NCBI GenBank assembly: GCA_037447655.1 | Contig: JBBHKE010002644.1 | Span: 188,001 to 252,000 of the forward strand | DNA: 64,000 bases | Direction: 5' to 3' | From: Zygnema cylindricum | Lineage: Eukaryota; Streptophyta; Zygnematophyceae; Zygnematales; Zygnemataceae | In this document: positions 13,574-24,129 of the stretch, one piece after another | Numbering within the stretch: position 1 is the first letter of the stretch | Layout: each line of letters starts with the position of its first letter | Position numbers and translations under genes: made by a program | The notes under the pieces: generated by a model | The model's input: only the letters and a program-made list of their open reading frames with translations | Database searches by the model: none | What the model was told of the DNA's origin: nothing

Positions 13574-15139
13574 TCATTTCCCCCCTTTCCTTACAACATT
13601 GTTCCTACTCCATGTTTCATAGTGTTCTTGTTTGATGAATGATAAAGTTGGACTTTTGCCATTTCCCCGGAAACAATCTCTAGTTTGTTCGTCTCCCAAA
13701 CTTCTCGCTCTCCCAAGAGGTCCTCTCTTCTCCCAATTTTGTCCATTATTACTGCCATAACTCCCTCCCTCTTCATACCTAAACCTCTCACCTATGGCTA
13801 CCACACCCATTCTCTCTCTTCCTCCCTCTTCCTTCTTCACCCTCTCATATTCATGGTTACCGCCCCTCCCGCTATCCCTCGTCAATCCTCCGTAAGCTCG
13901 ACCCGGAGTACTCGACCTTGACTTTGGGATTTCTCTCATGTACCCATTTATACCCTTTTCTTCTTCTTTAGCTCGCATCGCGTCCCTATTATTGGTCCAC
14001 TCCGGATAGGCTCCTACAAGGTGTAAAATTGAATCCGACGAAGTTCGCGACAAAGGAATGGCCAAAGGTATGGCCGACCCAAAATTCTGTTCATAGAAAG
14101 ACCTGTTTCCGTTCTTGCCGTTTAACGGAATTTTGTCGTCTCTGTAACCATTATCGTTGCCGATTCTTTTGGGGTTTACCGGAGGTCGCCTCGACTCGTT
14201 CCCGGAAATTGACTTTGGGTCAACTTGCCAGCTGGCTTGCTCAGATTGCGAAATCAGATATTTTTGACCCGCGTTCACACTCGAAGACAAAACCGGTTTT
14301 GACTGAAATCCGTTCGCAGCTTTTGCACTAGAAGACAAAACTGGTTCGGACTGAAATTGGTTGACCACGTGGCGTGAGTCACCCGCCATGGGAATGCTAC
14401 GTGGATGCTTGGAACTTGTTGCATTTATTGTTGTTGGCTCCATTAAATGGGAGTTTTCAGTTTCGTCCTGTTGTGGGGTTTCTCTTCCGTATATTCTGTC
14501 TTTTTCCGAAACTCCAAAAGGGACCCCATTTCTACCCACATTTGAAGAAAATACTCCATTTTTTTTTCCATCGTCAACCGTACGGATTTCCGGCCATGGC
14601 GGCGATTCTTCCCCTTTAGACACTTGGTTATGATTACCCATTTTTCCCACTTCTTGGTTTCCCCTTTTTTCTTTTCGAGTCCCTTTTTTATTATGATGCT
14701 TCACAAAAGCTAGCTTTTGTCGGAAATGGGACAAGTCAAACAAATCATGTCCTTGCCCTTTGTCTTTTTCTTCCCGGACGTCCGTACTTTTGTCGCCACC
14801 ACGTGTCGTTTCCTGGCTGACTTCCTGAATTTCGTACGGATTTTCACAATTAGTGGGACCCACAGCTGTACCCTTTAGAAAATTCCAAAAATGGCGTTTT
14901 TCTCGAGGACCAATGTCGGTCGTCTCTCCTCCTCCTCCTCCGCTCCAATGCCGCCTTGGTGTTAGTTTGTCGTTTTCTGCAAAATTTGTCGTATCTGAAG
15001 AACTCAAAATTGGAGAAGGAGCGGAAGGAATAGAAAATCGCCGCCCTTCAGAGGTAGGCGCCATTTCCGGGAATTTTCCGGGGAAATTGAGGATTTCTAA
15101 GTTTCTGCCAGCTGTCCTTCCGGTGCTAAAGATATTCAC
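13574..15139 (-). CDS. Hypothetical disordered protein, 521 aa
   Basis: An ATG-initiated frame of 521 codons is open without interruption, the longest single frame in the window outside the elements. The protein is hydrophilic, rich in Ser, Gly, Lys, Arg, Asn and Glu, and has no membrane segment or catalytic motif that I recognise. Near residue 20-35 it has a RRFSIPSAPSPI stretch and near residue 80 an RHFWNFLKG stretch, spaced by a Gly run. Around residues 255-290 a short unit, QSEPVLSSS / QSKPVLSSS, is repeated. Low complexity suggests an intrinsically disordered regulatory or scaffold protein, or the first exon of a longer gene; the TGA at 13574 closes this frame. Base use is richer in G+C than the flanks, which favours real coding. 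Function is unknown. Confidence 0.5.
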   Translation of the reverse strand: MNIFSTGRTAGRNLEILNFPGKFPEMAPTSEGRRFSIPSAPSPILSSSDTTNFAENDKLTPRRHWSGGGGGETTDIGPREKRHFWNFLKGTAVGPTNCENPYEIQEVSQETTRGGDKSTDVREEKDKGQGHDLFDLSHFRQKLAFVKHHNKKGTRKEKRGNQEVGKMGNHNQVSKGEESPPWPEIRTVDDGKKNGVFSSNVGRNGVPFGVSEKDRIYGRETPQQDETENSHLMEPTTINATSSKHPRSIPMAGDSRHVVNQFQSEPVLSSSAKAANGFQSKPVLSSSVNAGQKYLISQSEQASWQVDPKSISGNESRRPPVNPKRIGNDNGYRDDKIPLNGKNGNRSFYEQNFGSAIPLAIPLSRTSSDSILHLVGAYPEWTNNRDAMRAKEEEKGINGYMREIPKSRSSTPGRAYGGLTRDSGRGGNHEYERVKKEEGGRERMGVVAIGERFRYEEGGSYGSNNGQNWEKRGPLGRARSLGDEQTRDCFRGNGKSPTLSFIKQEHYETWSRNNVVRKGGK

Positions 15140-15437
15140 TCGATTAGTCCACGTGGCAGAGTATTACGCTACGAAGAAAAAATTCGTACGCGTGAATTCG
15201 TGAGAGATGCCAACAAAACGGGACGAAAAAAACCAGTTTTCCCGCCTTTTCCCTTCTTGCTTACAAATTTGAAATTTTCTTTTTGGAAAGAAATAGATTT
15301 TATTTTTTTCCTTTTTGTAATAGCAATTAGGTGAAGGATTTTTTTTTTTTTAATGGTTAAGGGAACAATGCGAATGATGAGAGAGAGAGAGAGACGACTG
15401 TAAAAACTAAAAAGCGAGAGCTGCAAGAAAGATTTGG

Positions 15438-15644
15438 ATGTATTGCGCTTTGCTATTATTGGTCTGTGTCAGACCTACGGAAAGTACAAAAAAAATCAAG
15501 AGCGTAGGCCTAACTGGAGGCGGCCAGGTGGAAGGAGGCGGTATCATTGTCGGTGCTGGACTACCTGGCGAAGTGGACGTCGCAAAAATGAGGAGGGAAT
15601 TTCCCGCGGAATATCCGGAGATTGGAAGGAGTAGGCGAAATTAG
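15438..15644 (+). CDS. Possible secreted small protein or first exon
   Basis: The 68-codon frame starts with a classical hydrophobic leader (MYCALLLLVCV, then polar residues), followed by a Gly-rich stretch and a basic end. It faces the 521-codon gene head to head, with about 300 bases between the start codons. In the next frame the sequence continues open through a repeat encoding (ELD)n to 15810, which would fit either a frameshift or an exon junction near 15625. No family is recognised, and the open frame could be chance. Confidence 0.25.
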   Translation: MYCALLLLVCVRPTESTKKIKSVGLTGGGQVEGGGIIVGAGLPGEVDVAKMRREFPAEYPEIGRSRRN

Positions 15645-15669
15645 GGTTAATGTTTCTGAGAAATTTTTT

Positions 15670-15714
15670 GAATTGGACGAATTGGACGAATTGGACGAAT
15701 TGGACAAATTGGAC
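15670..15714. repeat. 9-bp minisatellite, five units
   Basis: The unit GAATTGGAC repeats four times, followed by AAATTGGAC. In one plus-strand frame it encodes an (E)LD repeat, but coding status is uncertain. Confidence 0.9.
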
Positions 15715-15791
15715 GCAACCAATGAGGTACTGTTTCCGTTTGACCGAACGTCGAATTTTAATTTGGTTTTAGGTATTTTGTTCGTAGGGTA

Positions 15792-16009
15792 CACCGCCCA
15801 TTGTTGTTAACATTAAACATTTTTTGGGCAGTCAAAAGCGGTTAGCTCTGCGATGGACCGTCGGATTCTTTTTTTGAGGCAAGAAAATCGAAAGATGACG
15901 GTCGTACCTTTCGATCGTGATGTCATGATTGAAAATCCAAAAAATATGCGACGAGAAAAAGAACTTTGACTACCCGGAAAATGTTTAACGCTAATAGCGA
16001 TGGGCGGTG
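15792..16009. mobile_element. Small TA-flanked MITE (mariner-like)
   Basis: The left end CACCGCCCATTGTTGTTA pairs as an inverted copy with the right end TAGCGATGGGCGGTG. Similarity runs inward for about 50 bases, including a TTAAACATTTT core and GTAGTCAAA/GCAGTCAAA. TA lies on both flanks (15790-15791 and 16010-16011). The 218-bp length, inverted termini and TA duplication fit a Tc1/mariner-type MITE. Nothing in it is coding. Confidence 0.65.
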
Positions 16010-16192
16010 TAGTTCGCCATTGAAACGGAGAGCCCTTCATTTTCATTTTGTCATTTTGTGAAAAGCTGAACGGACACGCAAGCCCTTTTCCTACAAAACA
16101 AAATTTTAACCAATTAAGTTTTGTTTTCTGCTACCATTATTACATATGACACGAAGCGAAGACCTCTCCGTTTCAATGGCGAAATGCCCTTA

Positions 16193-16578
16193 GGCCTCTA
16201 CTCCATTAGAGGAAAAGTGGGGTTGTTTACTGGAAGCCGTACGATTTCGTACAAACTCGTACCAATTTTTTTTTTTTGTCAGATGAAACATTTTAACAAG
16301 ATGATTCCAATAAAAAAGGCGTAAGATTCGACCGTTGGATGTAAGCAATCGCGCACATCGTCCAGTGTGATTTGTTCACACTGGACGATGTGCTCGATTG
16401 CTTCGCGAATCTAAAAAAGTGAGACATCCAACGGTCGATACTTACGCCTATGATATTGGAGCCATCCTGAAAACATGCTTCATGTTTCGTCTGACAAAAA
16501 AAAAAAAGGTACGAATTTGTACGAAATCGTACGACTTCCAGTAAACAACCCCACTTTTCTTCTAATGGAAGTTCACCC
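16193..16578. mobile_element. Near-perfect hairpin MITE, TTA-flanked
   Basis: The whole 386-bp element is an inverted repeat of two arms of about 180-190 bases. The centre is CACATCGTCCAGTGTGA, TTTGT, then its exact complement (16354-16392). The arm tips share CCATTAGANGAAAAGTGGGG, and TTA flanks both ends (16190-16192 and 16579-16581). The termini match the GGGTGAAGTTCCATTAG MITEs at 16688, 37161 and 37994. A transcript would fold into one long double-stranded RNA. Confidence 0.8.
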
Positions 16579-16687
16579 TTAGCCCCTTACGATAAGGGGG
16601 AAAGAATATCCTGAAAACTTAGAATACCGTACACAAAGTATACAAAACTATAGTTTGGCTTTTGTTTGTTCCTTTTTGTACGCTTAA

Positions 16688-17423
16688 GGGTAACATTCCA
16701 TTAGGCGTTCCCACTAAATGTACGGAAAAGTCTACTGACAGCGTTTACTGGAAGTCCACTCCATTATGTCAAGCAAGTAACAAGCATTCCTCAATTATGA
16801 TTGACGCCACATAGGTTACAGTCCAGATTCTAAAAATCTTAAAAAAATCTACAAACGGGATATCTGTACGGAGTATCTGTACGACCGGAGGTAGTTAATG
16901 ATTTGTACATAAAGTTTTCGGCCAGATTTTGATTTTGAAAATAGAAATCAAAATTTCGAAACAGAATGGCAAAGAGACGAGGCAAACTTTGAAGGTCGCG
17001 GCAAAACCTTGAATGTCGGTGGATGTCGACGGAGCGTGCAAGGATATCTTCAACCTGACATGCATTCAGGTGGATGGCGGCACATGGCCTGTACGACGTG
17101 CACGCCTGTGATCGCTTGTTCAAAGTAGATATGTATTTGATTTTTGACGTGTACCAATGGCAATCATCTCGTGGGCCGCAACTCTCCTCGCGAGGAGAGT
17201 TGGGGCCCACTACATGATGTGCCCGATTGCTTCGCGTATCTAAAATAGTGAAACATCCAACGGTCAGGAATCACGCCTGTATCATTGGAGCTTCCCGACA
17301 ACTTTCCAGTAACGAAGTTTCGTCTGACCAAAAAAAATGGATGGTACGGCTATGTACGGTACTGTACGAATACGTACGACGTCTAGTAACAAACCCCACT
17401 TTTCGTCTAATGGAATGTTACCC
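16688..17423. mobile_element. Harbinger-like MITE, TAA-flanked
   Basis: The termini are inverted copies, GGGTAACATTCCATTAG on both strands, flanked by TAA (16685-16687 and 17424-17426). The interior resembles the element at 37161-37889. It has no coding capacity. Confidence 0.8.
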
Positions 17424-18735
17424 TAAGAAAAAGTTCAGACGCCATAAAACTTACGACCTTGTTTTCAACAAACTTTTTCCTTGAAGACAAAAAAAAATAG
17501 GTGAGACTGTCGCAAGATCCATGCTATGGTTCAAATTCACTTTACGGTCGAGACATTTTTTGTCTTCTTATCCCATCCACTGGTTTTCTAGCGGTCCCCG
17601 ACTTTGACAGCTGGGAGTACCACTGGGCTTCTACGTTTTAAGAAATTTCAATTTCAGCTCACGTCCTCTCCACCGCACATCAAAATATAAAATCTACAAT
17701 CTGATTAAAGTTGTCAAGACCCAAGTACTCCTGCTGCACATTATTAGAGCGTGATCATCATATCTGGTTACCAAATAAAACAGACAGATACTAACCGTGT
17801 TATATTTAAACGCTATTTCGTACTGTATAGTATATTTGACCATACCGTACTTATTGTCGTTGAGCAATACTCTGGGTTTTATTATAGGAATTGCTAATCG
17901 CAGAGATGATTTTTGCTGCGCGTAGGTAGTTGTCAAAAATTGTACATTTGAAGTACAGTTTCGTACAGGCTACGTACCTATAATCTCGGATCTGACGGTC
18001 AATCTGTCGAACAACTTTGACTGGCGGAATATTATACCGGCGGTTAAAAAAGTGTCGGGCTTGCAAACGTCGACCGTCATAAAAAAAAAAAAAAAATTCA
18101 CACGGCTGGCGCAGGTTTACTGTAACCCAACTACGGCAGCCACATATAAGTAAAATGGTTGCGCACAGGTAGTTTACTGCAAAAATTAAATCTTGCTCGC
18201 GAACCGTTACATTGAACTAGGACACATTTTAAAGGACGACGTACAGCATGTGTAAACTCGCACGAAACTAAATAAACTTTGTACAAAATAAAAATGCGTA
18301 CCCGACTACCCCCGTATAAATATCGATGAAACTAAGGGTGTGTCTCCATGTACTCATAACTTAGAGAAAAAACTTTGTCTTATAGCGCAGATTCGGCGCA
18401 CCCGGGTTTCAAGTGTCCCAATGTGTAAAAACGGAATTAAAACTTAAGGGGGTTACGGGTTGTATACGTTGACATGCGCGTGACCGTTGCCAACGTCTAA
18501 AGTTTGTGATTCTCCAAATTGTTCGTGAGAGGCGGCGAGTCCGAGTTGATGTGGCGCCCTCAAAGATTTTTCACGTTTTCGTGAAATGGCATCGAAATCT
18601 TCAGATCCCCTGAAATGAAAAAAATCCGTACAGAACACAACCTGACAAAACGAAACAAATTATGTACTTGATGGACGCAAACGGACAAAACGTACTGAAT
18701 GAAAATTGACAAAACGAAACAAATTATGTACTTTT

Positions 18736-19782
18736 TGAAACTCTGAGACCTCCATAAGTCCTCAAAATGGACAGCTTCCAAGAAGCCTCTAGGATAACCC
18801 TGACCCCTTTGTGTTTCAGCAAGAACAATTGCCACCCTAGCAGACAATAACTCTAACCACCTTCACCTCTGTAAAGGCAAAACTCCCTTGAGTCGATAGC
18901 AAAAAGAATCTCTGAATTTGCTCCCCTGAGCAGTAAGTTATGGAGGGTCAAAGTTGACCTTTTGTACAGAATCTCTCTGGGAGAGAGGGTCCTATCTTCT
19001 AATTACCGACTCTATCTACTGATGTACTGAACCAATCAGAATACAATTCCGTACGCAAAAGTACAGTTGCCAGTGTACTTTATGTACGGACATTGTACGA
19101 CATGGCCTAAATGTCCACAGGTGGAATATCCGGATTCGCTCCCTTAATCCTCGGAGATGCCGCTATCCAATGTCATTCCGCCACGTGTCATCTGATGTGG
19201 CGATGACCAAAAACTGCCGAAATCCTCTTCCGCGATCTCGGCGTTAATTCCGGTCATCCGATTAAAATCACATTTAATCATAGCCGTAATAAATACATGC
19301 GCGGTATTCGTTTCGCTAAAGAAATAAATGCGCGGTATTTATTTCTTATCCGTACCGTAATCCGTACTTTTACATTACTGGATCTATGTCTCTCGTAAAC
19401 TGTTTCAGTTAAATGAGTTATCCTACGTATTAATGTTTAATTTAATATCAAACCCTACAGTACGTAACACTAGGTCTAAACTTAACGGATAAGGCTACAA
19501 GCTACCGGCTGCTTACCGTCTGGCAGGTACCAGGATCAAATCCTACGGGCATCACATTTTCTTTTAGTAAATAAACCCCTAACGGTAAATAAACTAATAT
19601 ATATATTTCTCGTAACCTCTGGATAGCCTAGGTAGCCATGGCTCTAGCTTCCTTTCCAATTTCTCAATGACTGCGACAAGTTTGAGAGTTGGAGAGAGAA
19701 GTTAGCGGTAGACTGCCTCGGCTTCTTTCTATATTTCTATTTAGACGAAGAAAATACTTTAAACAGATTATTAATTTCTACA
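18736..19782 (-). repeat. 3' LTR of copia D
   Basis: It reads TGTAGAAATTAAT at its minus-strand start and ends GAGTTTCA. It matches the 5' LTR at 24110-25135, with scattered substitutions and small indels. Minus-strand hairpins in the 3' part are GACTC-AAGG-GAGT(T) (18881-18894) and CCTTTAC-AGAG-GTGAAGG (18860-18877), equivalents of those in LTRs A, C and E. Confidence 0.9.
19472..19566 (+). other. tRNA-like Pol III unit in the 3' LTR of D (antisense to D)
   Basis: The A-box-like TAAACTTAACGGATAAGGC (about 19477-19495) is followed by the B-box-like GGATCAAATCC (19533-19543) and a TTTT run (19557-19560). The A-to-B spacing of about 40 bases and the plus orientation, antisense to D, match the blocks in A, C and E. 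No acceptor stem is visible. Confidence 0.6.
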
Positions 19783-19795
19783 CTCCCCTTATTTT
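19783..19795 (-). other. Polypurine tract of copia D
   Basis: Read on the minus strand it is AAAATAAGGGGAG, directly before the 3' LTR. The same string precedes the 3' LTR of E, and a shorter form precedes that of C. Confidence 0.8.
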
Positions 19796-19984
19796 CTAGT
19801 CAATCTTGAATTTCAGACCACACTTCTCCTTGCAAAAAATTAGCTTAGGGGAAGGCACAGGTTTGGTCATTATATCTTCTACCATCTCACTATCTGGTTT
19901 GTACTCTAAATTGATTATTTTGTTTTCTACTTTCTCTCTAACAAAGCTGAGTCTAATATCCATGTGTTTGGCTTTAAAATGATG

Positions 19985-20449
19985 TTTAGGATTGGCAGAA
20001 ATAGCGATTGTTGTTTAATTATCACAAAATATTTTCTGCACACCAAGGAAAGACTTGACCCACATCAATTCTTTTACAGCAGAGCAAGAGGCCATATACT
20101 CAGCCTCCATGATGGACTGAGCAATAATTTTTTGTTGTTTGCTACTCCAAGAGCAAGCCCCATCACCCACATATAATACATATCCAGAAGTGCATCTCCT
20201 CATCGGAGTATCACCATAACTAGCATCACTCCAAGTAGTGATGTCAGTATTCTCCCCACCCAAATGCAACCATAGATCCCTAGTTCCTATAAAATATCTA
20301 AGGACTCTCTTAGCTGCCTCCCAATTCCTCTTAGTGGGAGCATTTAGACTTCTACTCAGCACTCCTACAGCTGCAGCTAAATCCGGCCGGTTACAATTAA
20401 TAAAATAGATTAGACTTCCCACTACTTGCCTGTAAGGAATAGTCTCCAC
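19985..20449 (-). pseudogene. Copia D RNase H
   Basis: The minus-strand frame encodes IPYRQVVGSLIYF, the KRVLRYFIGT helix, TTWSDASYGD (first Asp), RCTSGYVLYVGDGACSWSS, QSIMEAEYMA (Glu) and IFCDN (last Asp). An in-frame stop follows FCDN, after which ISANPKHHFKAKHMDIR continues. A TAG also breaks the linker near 20455. It is otherwise a normal copia RNase H. Confidence 0.85.
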
Positions 20450-20518
20450 AAACTTCTATTTTTCAGGAGATAATTCCTCGTCTAAGACTATGACTCCTTC
20501 TTCCTCACTCCCCTCACT

Positions 20519-21568
20519 TCAATTCTTCAACTTCATTGGAGTTGTAGAACTGTTAGTTTTATCCATCTGAAATTTTTCAAGCATGTTCCCTATTGCTTCC
20601 TTTTGAGTCAATCTTATAATCTTTCTTTTTCGGTCTCTTTCTACTTGAATTCCCAAAATATATTTTGCTTCCCCCATATCCTTCATTTTAAATCTCCCCT
20701 TAAGATCGGTTTTCAGTTTATTAATTTTTTCCATTGATTTACTTAAAACAAGCAAATCATCAACATAAATTACAATAAATACAACACCTTCCTCATCTTC
20801 GAAAACATAGATTGAGTGATCTGGGCTGATCCGGATATATCCTAGACCGGTAAGAAACTCATCAAGCTTCTTATTCCACTATCGAGGCGTCAGTTTCAAA
20901 CCATAAAGAGATTTAATTAGCCGGCATACCTTGCTCTCCTCTCCTTCCTCCACAAATCCTTCGAGTTGTCGCATGAAGATCTCCTCTTCCAATTCTCCAT
21001 GCAAAAAGGTTGTCTTGATGTCCATCTGGTGCAACTTCATGTCTTCCGCTGCTGCCAGACTGAAAACTATGCGGACAGAGGGAAATATGACGACCAAGGC
21101 AAAGGTTTCCTCGTAGTCAATTCCCTCCTTTTGGGTAAATCCCTTTGCCACTAATCGAGCCTTGTAGCGCTCGATTGTGTTATCTGGGTTCAGTCTTAAT
21201 TTGTAAACCCACTTACAACCGATTGGTTTTCGGTTAGGTGGACAATCCACCAGCTCCCAAGTATCGGCTGCCATAATTGAGGCCATCTCCTCATTGATGG
21301 CTGTCTTCCACCGGTTTCTTTCTGGACAAGTCATTACCTCTCCATAAGTCTGAGGTTCATCTTGATGAGATAGTTTTGTTTCCTTCTTATTAACCTGTTT
21401 TTCTTGCAATCTTTTGCTATTTCTCCTTCCCCCCTCAAAATCTGAGGTCGGAATAGATGGTTCTCTTGGATTCTTTCGAACAATCTCGTCTTCTCTCGTA
21501 TCCCTTGATTTTGAATCAGTTTCCACCACGTCTTCCGCTTCGGGTAGAGTTGTCACTGGAGTTTCCAC
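20519..21568 (-). pseudogene. Copia D reverse transcriptase
   Basis: The open stretch 21568-20879 encodes the acidic integrase-RT linker, then ELVDCPPNRKPIGCKWVYK, YKARLVAKGFTQKEGIDY, HQMDIKTTFLHGELEEEIFM and SLYGLK, the front half of the copia RT fold. After a stop at 20879, IYVDDLLVLSKSMEK (YVDD active site near 20760) and DMGEAKYILGIQVERD follow in a separate open stretch. Both catalytic Asp residues are retained, but the stop at the LKLTPR junction breaks the enzyme. Confidence 0.85.
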
Positions 21569-21750
21569 AGCCTAGTCCTTTTCGGTCTAATTTGTACCTG
21601 CAAGAATGCCATCTTCTCTTAAACCTAGATAGTTAGGAAGCTCAAAGTCATCGGAATTTTCTGACTCAAATCTGATTTTTACTGACTTTGTATACTTGAA
21701 GGGATCCACAGACTTTCCATTATCCATAACTACTAGATGCTTTACTAAGA

Positions 21751-22317
21751 TTATAGATCATAAACTCTATATCCTTTAATATCCTCATCATATCCTAATA
21801 AGTATCCCGGTTTTCCTTTAGGATCTAGCTTCCAATTAGACCGATCTGTATCTAGACTGAATACTAGACTGCCGAAAACCTTTAAGTGAGATATGTTTGG
21901 TTTCCGGCCTTTCCATCTCTCATAAGGTGTTTGATCTTTTATAGCTGAAGTAAGTGCTCTAATTTTGAGGTAATTAGCAAAGTTCATTGTTTCCGCCCAA
22001 AACCTTTTTCCTATCTTTTTATCTGACAACATACTTCTAGCACTATCACTTAGTGTTCTATTTAACCTTTCAGCTACCCCATTATGTTCCGGGTTTTCTG
22101 GAAATGTCTTTTGGTGTTGGACTCCATCTTCCCTCAGAAAATCCTCAAACTGGTTAGATGTATACTCCCCACCATTGTCACTCCTTACTCTCTTGATTGG
22201 AGTTTCATGGAGTTTTTCACTCCATGCTTTATATTGTCTAAAACAATCCTGAGCTTCTGACTTGTTTTTCAAAAAATACACCCGGGAATACCGAGACCAA
22301 TCATCAGTGATAGTCAT
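21751..22317 (-). pseudogene. Copia D integrase core
   Basis: The frame has TITDDWSRYSRVYF (first Asp), RVRSDNGGEYTSNQFEDF (second Asp) and NPEHNGVAERLNRTL (catalytic Glu), the D,D-35-E triad. HLKVFGSLVFSLD and a GKPGYLLGYDED block follow. A small deletion at about 22316-22330 disconnects it from the zinc-finger part upstream (CSDC and QGK remnants near 22440). Confidence 0.85.
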
Positions 22318-22682
22318 CTAAATCTCTTCCCCCCCGGTGAGGGCACTTTAGCCGGTCCCCAAATATCTGTGTGTACTAGATCTAGAATTTTTTCTCCCTT
22401 ATAGGAGGTTGTTTTAGGAAAGGGTAATCTCTGTGTTTTGCCTTGAGCACATCCACTTCAATCACTTATATTATCACTCTCACTGAACTGAATCCCTTCC
22501 ACCACTCCCATCTTTTTCATCTCTCTTAACTTATCTAGATTCACATGCCCAAGCCTCTTATGCCACATCATAATATCATGAACACCAACATAATAAAGTT
22601 TCTTCGTTTCATTACTTAAAACGAGCCTAAACATCCCATGGCTACCTTTCTCAGCAATGAAATAAACATCCTCCTCAAAACT

Positions 22683-22985
22683 AGCAGTAAAGACTCATTC
22701 CCTAGTGCTAGTAAATAAACCCTTATCATCTAATACAGATGTAGAGATGAGGTTTTTGTTCAGCTCCGGAATAAACAATACATCGGAGAATGTTACGATG
22801 GATGTCTTTCCTTCTACTAACACTTTCAGATCTACCGATACAACAAGAGTAGTGGTGACTATCCTCCCATCCCCGTACTCTATCTCTACAGTGGGAATCT
22901 TTTTTATCGTAGTGAACATGTGCCTATCCTTACACATGTGAATGGAGGCACCTGAATCTACAATCCAACCTGCTTCACCTTTGAA
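22683..22985 (-). pseudogene. Copia D protease
   Basis: Just upstream of the open stretch 22937-22695 the sequence encodes GWIVDSGASIHMC, the retroviral-type aspartic protease D-S-G active site. It is followed by KIPTVEIEYGDGRI and DVLFIPELNKNLISTS. A TGA near 22694 closes the frame. In an intact element it would cut the gag-pol polyprotein inside the virus-like particle. Confidence 0.8.
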
Positions 22986-23106
22986 TCAACGTAAACACAT
23001 TTCTGCCTTCGTGGAATTTCGACCTCGTTTTTCGCCTCCAACTCCTCATCTAAAAGGAGCTCATCGTCCTCGTCCTTGTCCTCGGATTCCGCCTCATGTT
23101 CTTGTG

Positions 23107-24129
23107 TCATAAGGGCTTTTTTCTTTCCTCTCGAGTACCACCGGTCTGCCCCTCTTTTAACCGAAGCTCGGTAAGCTTAGTGCACTCTGCCATATAGTGT
23201 CCCGGTTTCTTACAAAAATGACATAAACCTTTGGGAGCCCTTGGTTTGAACTCGTCGGTCTGATTTTTCTGCTCCCTCCCCCCATAGTTTCCGACTGGTT
23301 TTCGGGAATCCTTGTTCCTCCAATCGGTCGCAGTTGCGAAGGCTTGGCCACTCTTTCCTCCCCTTTGGATCTCAATCGTATTCTCCCGAACGTGAATCAT
23401 CCCTACCACTGAGTTCCATATCCACCTTGATTCCGGCAAGTCCGGCAAGTCCTGCACACGGTTGACTATGTTCTCAAACTCATCGGGTAACTTCATAAGT
23501 AAACAGTGAACCTTTTCTTTTTCACTAAATTCTTTTCCTGCACTCTCTAGCTCCATGAATAGTGTAGCAAGCTCATTGCAAAAATCTAACATCTTCCCCC
23601 TTTTGTATACATACTCCTTAACTTTCTGATCAGCCAACTGTTGTTGCAAAATCGTACCACTTTAGTACATCTCTATGAGAGCCATCCAATGATCGGATGC
23701 CCTTTCTACCTGCAAATGAGGACATGCAAGTCCTTGAGTGAGATGGCGTAGGATGAAGTGCTTTGCCGCCATATTGTTGAAGTCCCAAGTTTCAATATCA
23801 TTCTCTTTGTTCCTCGGAATAGGTGACATGAATGCCGAACCAGTTGCTATTGGTGTGGTCGTTTCCTTCTCCTTTCCTTTGTCCACCACCTCTCCTTCCT
23901 TTGTTTCCTCCGTTGAAGATGGATCCTCTTTCCTGGTGAATCTGCTTCCTCCAAACCCTGAAGGGATTCCAAGACTTGATGGACGCCCCAACCGTCCACT
24001 CACTATCCCCCAAAATATTTTTTCGCATAGAGCTCCTATCATCATACTTTCCCAATATATGAAGCCTGTTCCATTAAAAATTGGTACCCCAGAGGGTGGG
24101 CCCATAACCTGAAACTCTGAGACCTCCAT
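23107..24129 (-). pseudogene. Copia D gag (nucleocapsid)
   Basis: The start codon at 24129 lies inside the 5' LTR, and the primer-binding site is translated as part of residues 7-12. PIFNGTGFIYWES and WGIVSGRLGRP form the copia Gag N terminus. A stop at about 23660 splits the gene. The second part carries a zinc knuckle, CHFCKKPGHYMAEC (CX2CX4HX4C). Residue content and order match E almost throughout. Gag would form the particle shell and bind RNA. Confidence 0.85.
24095..24109 (-). other. Primer-binding site of copia D (half-tRNA type)
   Basis: The minus strand reads GGTTATGGGCCCACC directly after the LTR. This is the exact complement of the anticodon arm of plant initiator tRNA-Met (GGTGGGCCCATAACC, recalled from memory). 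It does not match the tRNA 3' end, which would read TGGTATCAGAG. Drosophila copia is the known example of such internal (half-tRNA) priming. Confidence 0.8.
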
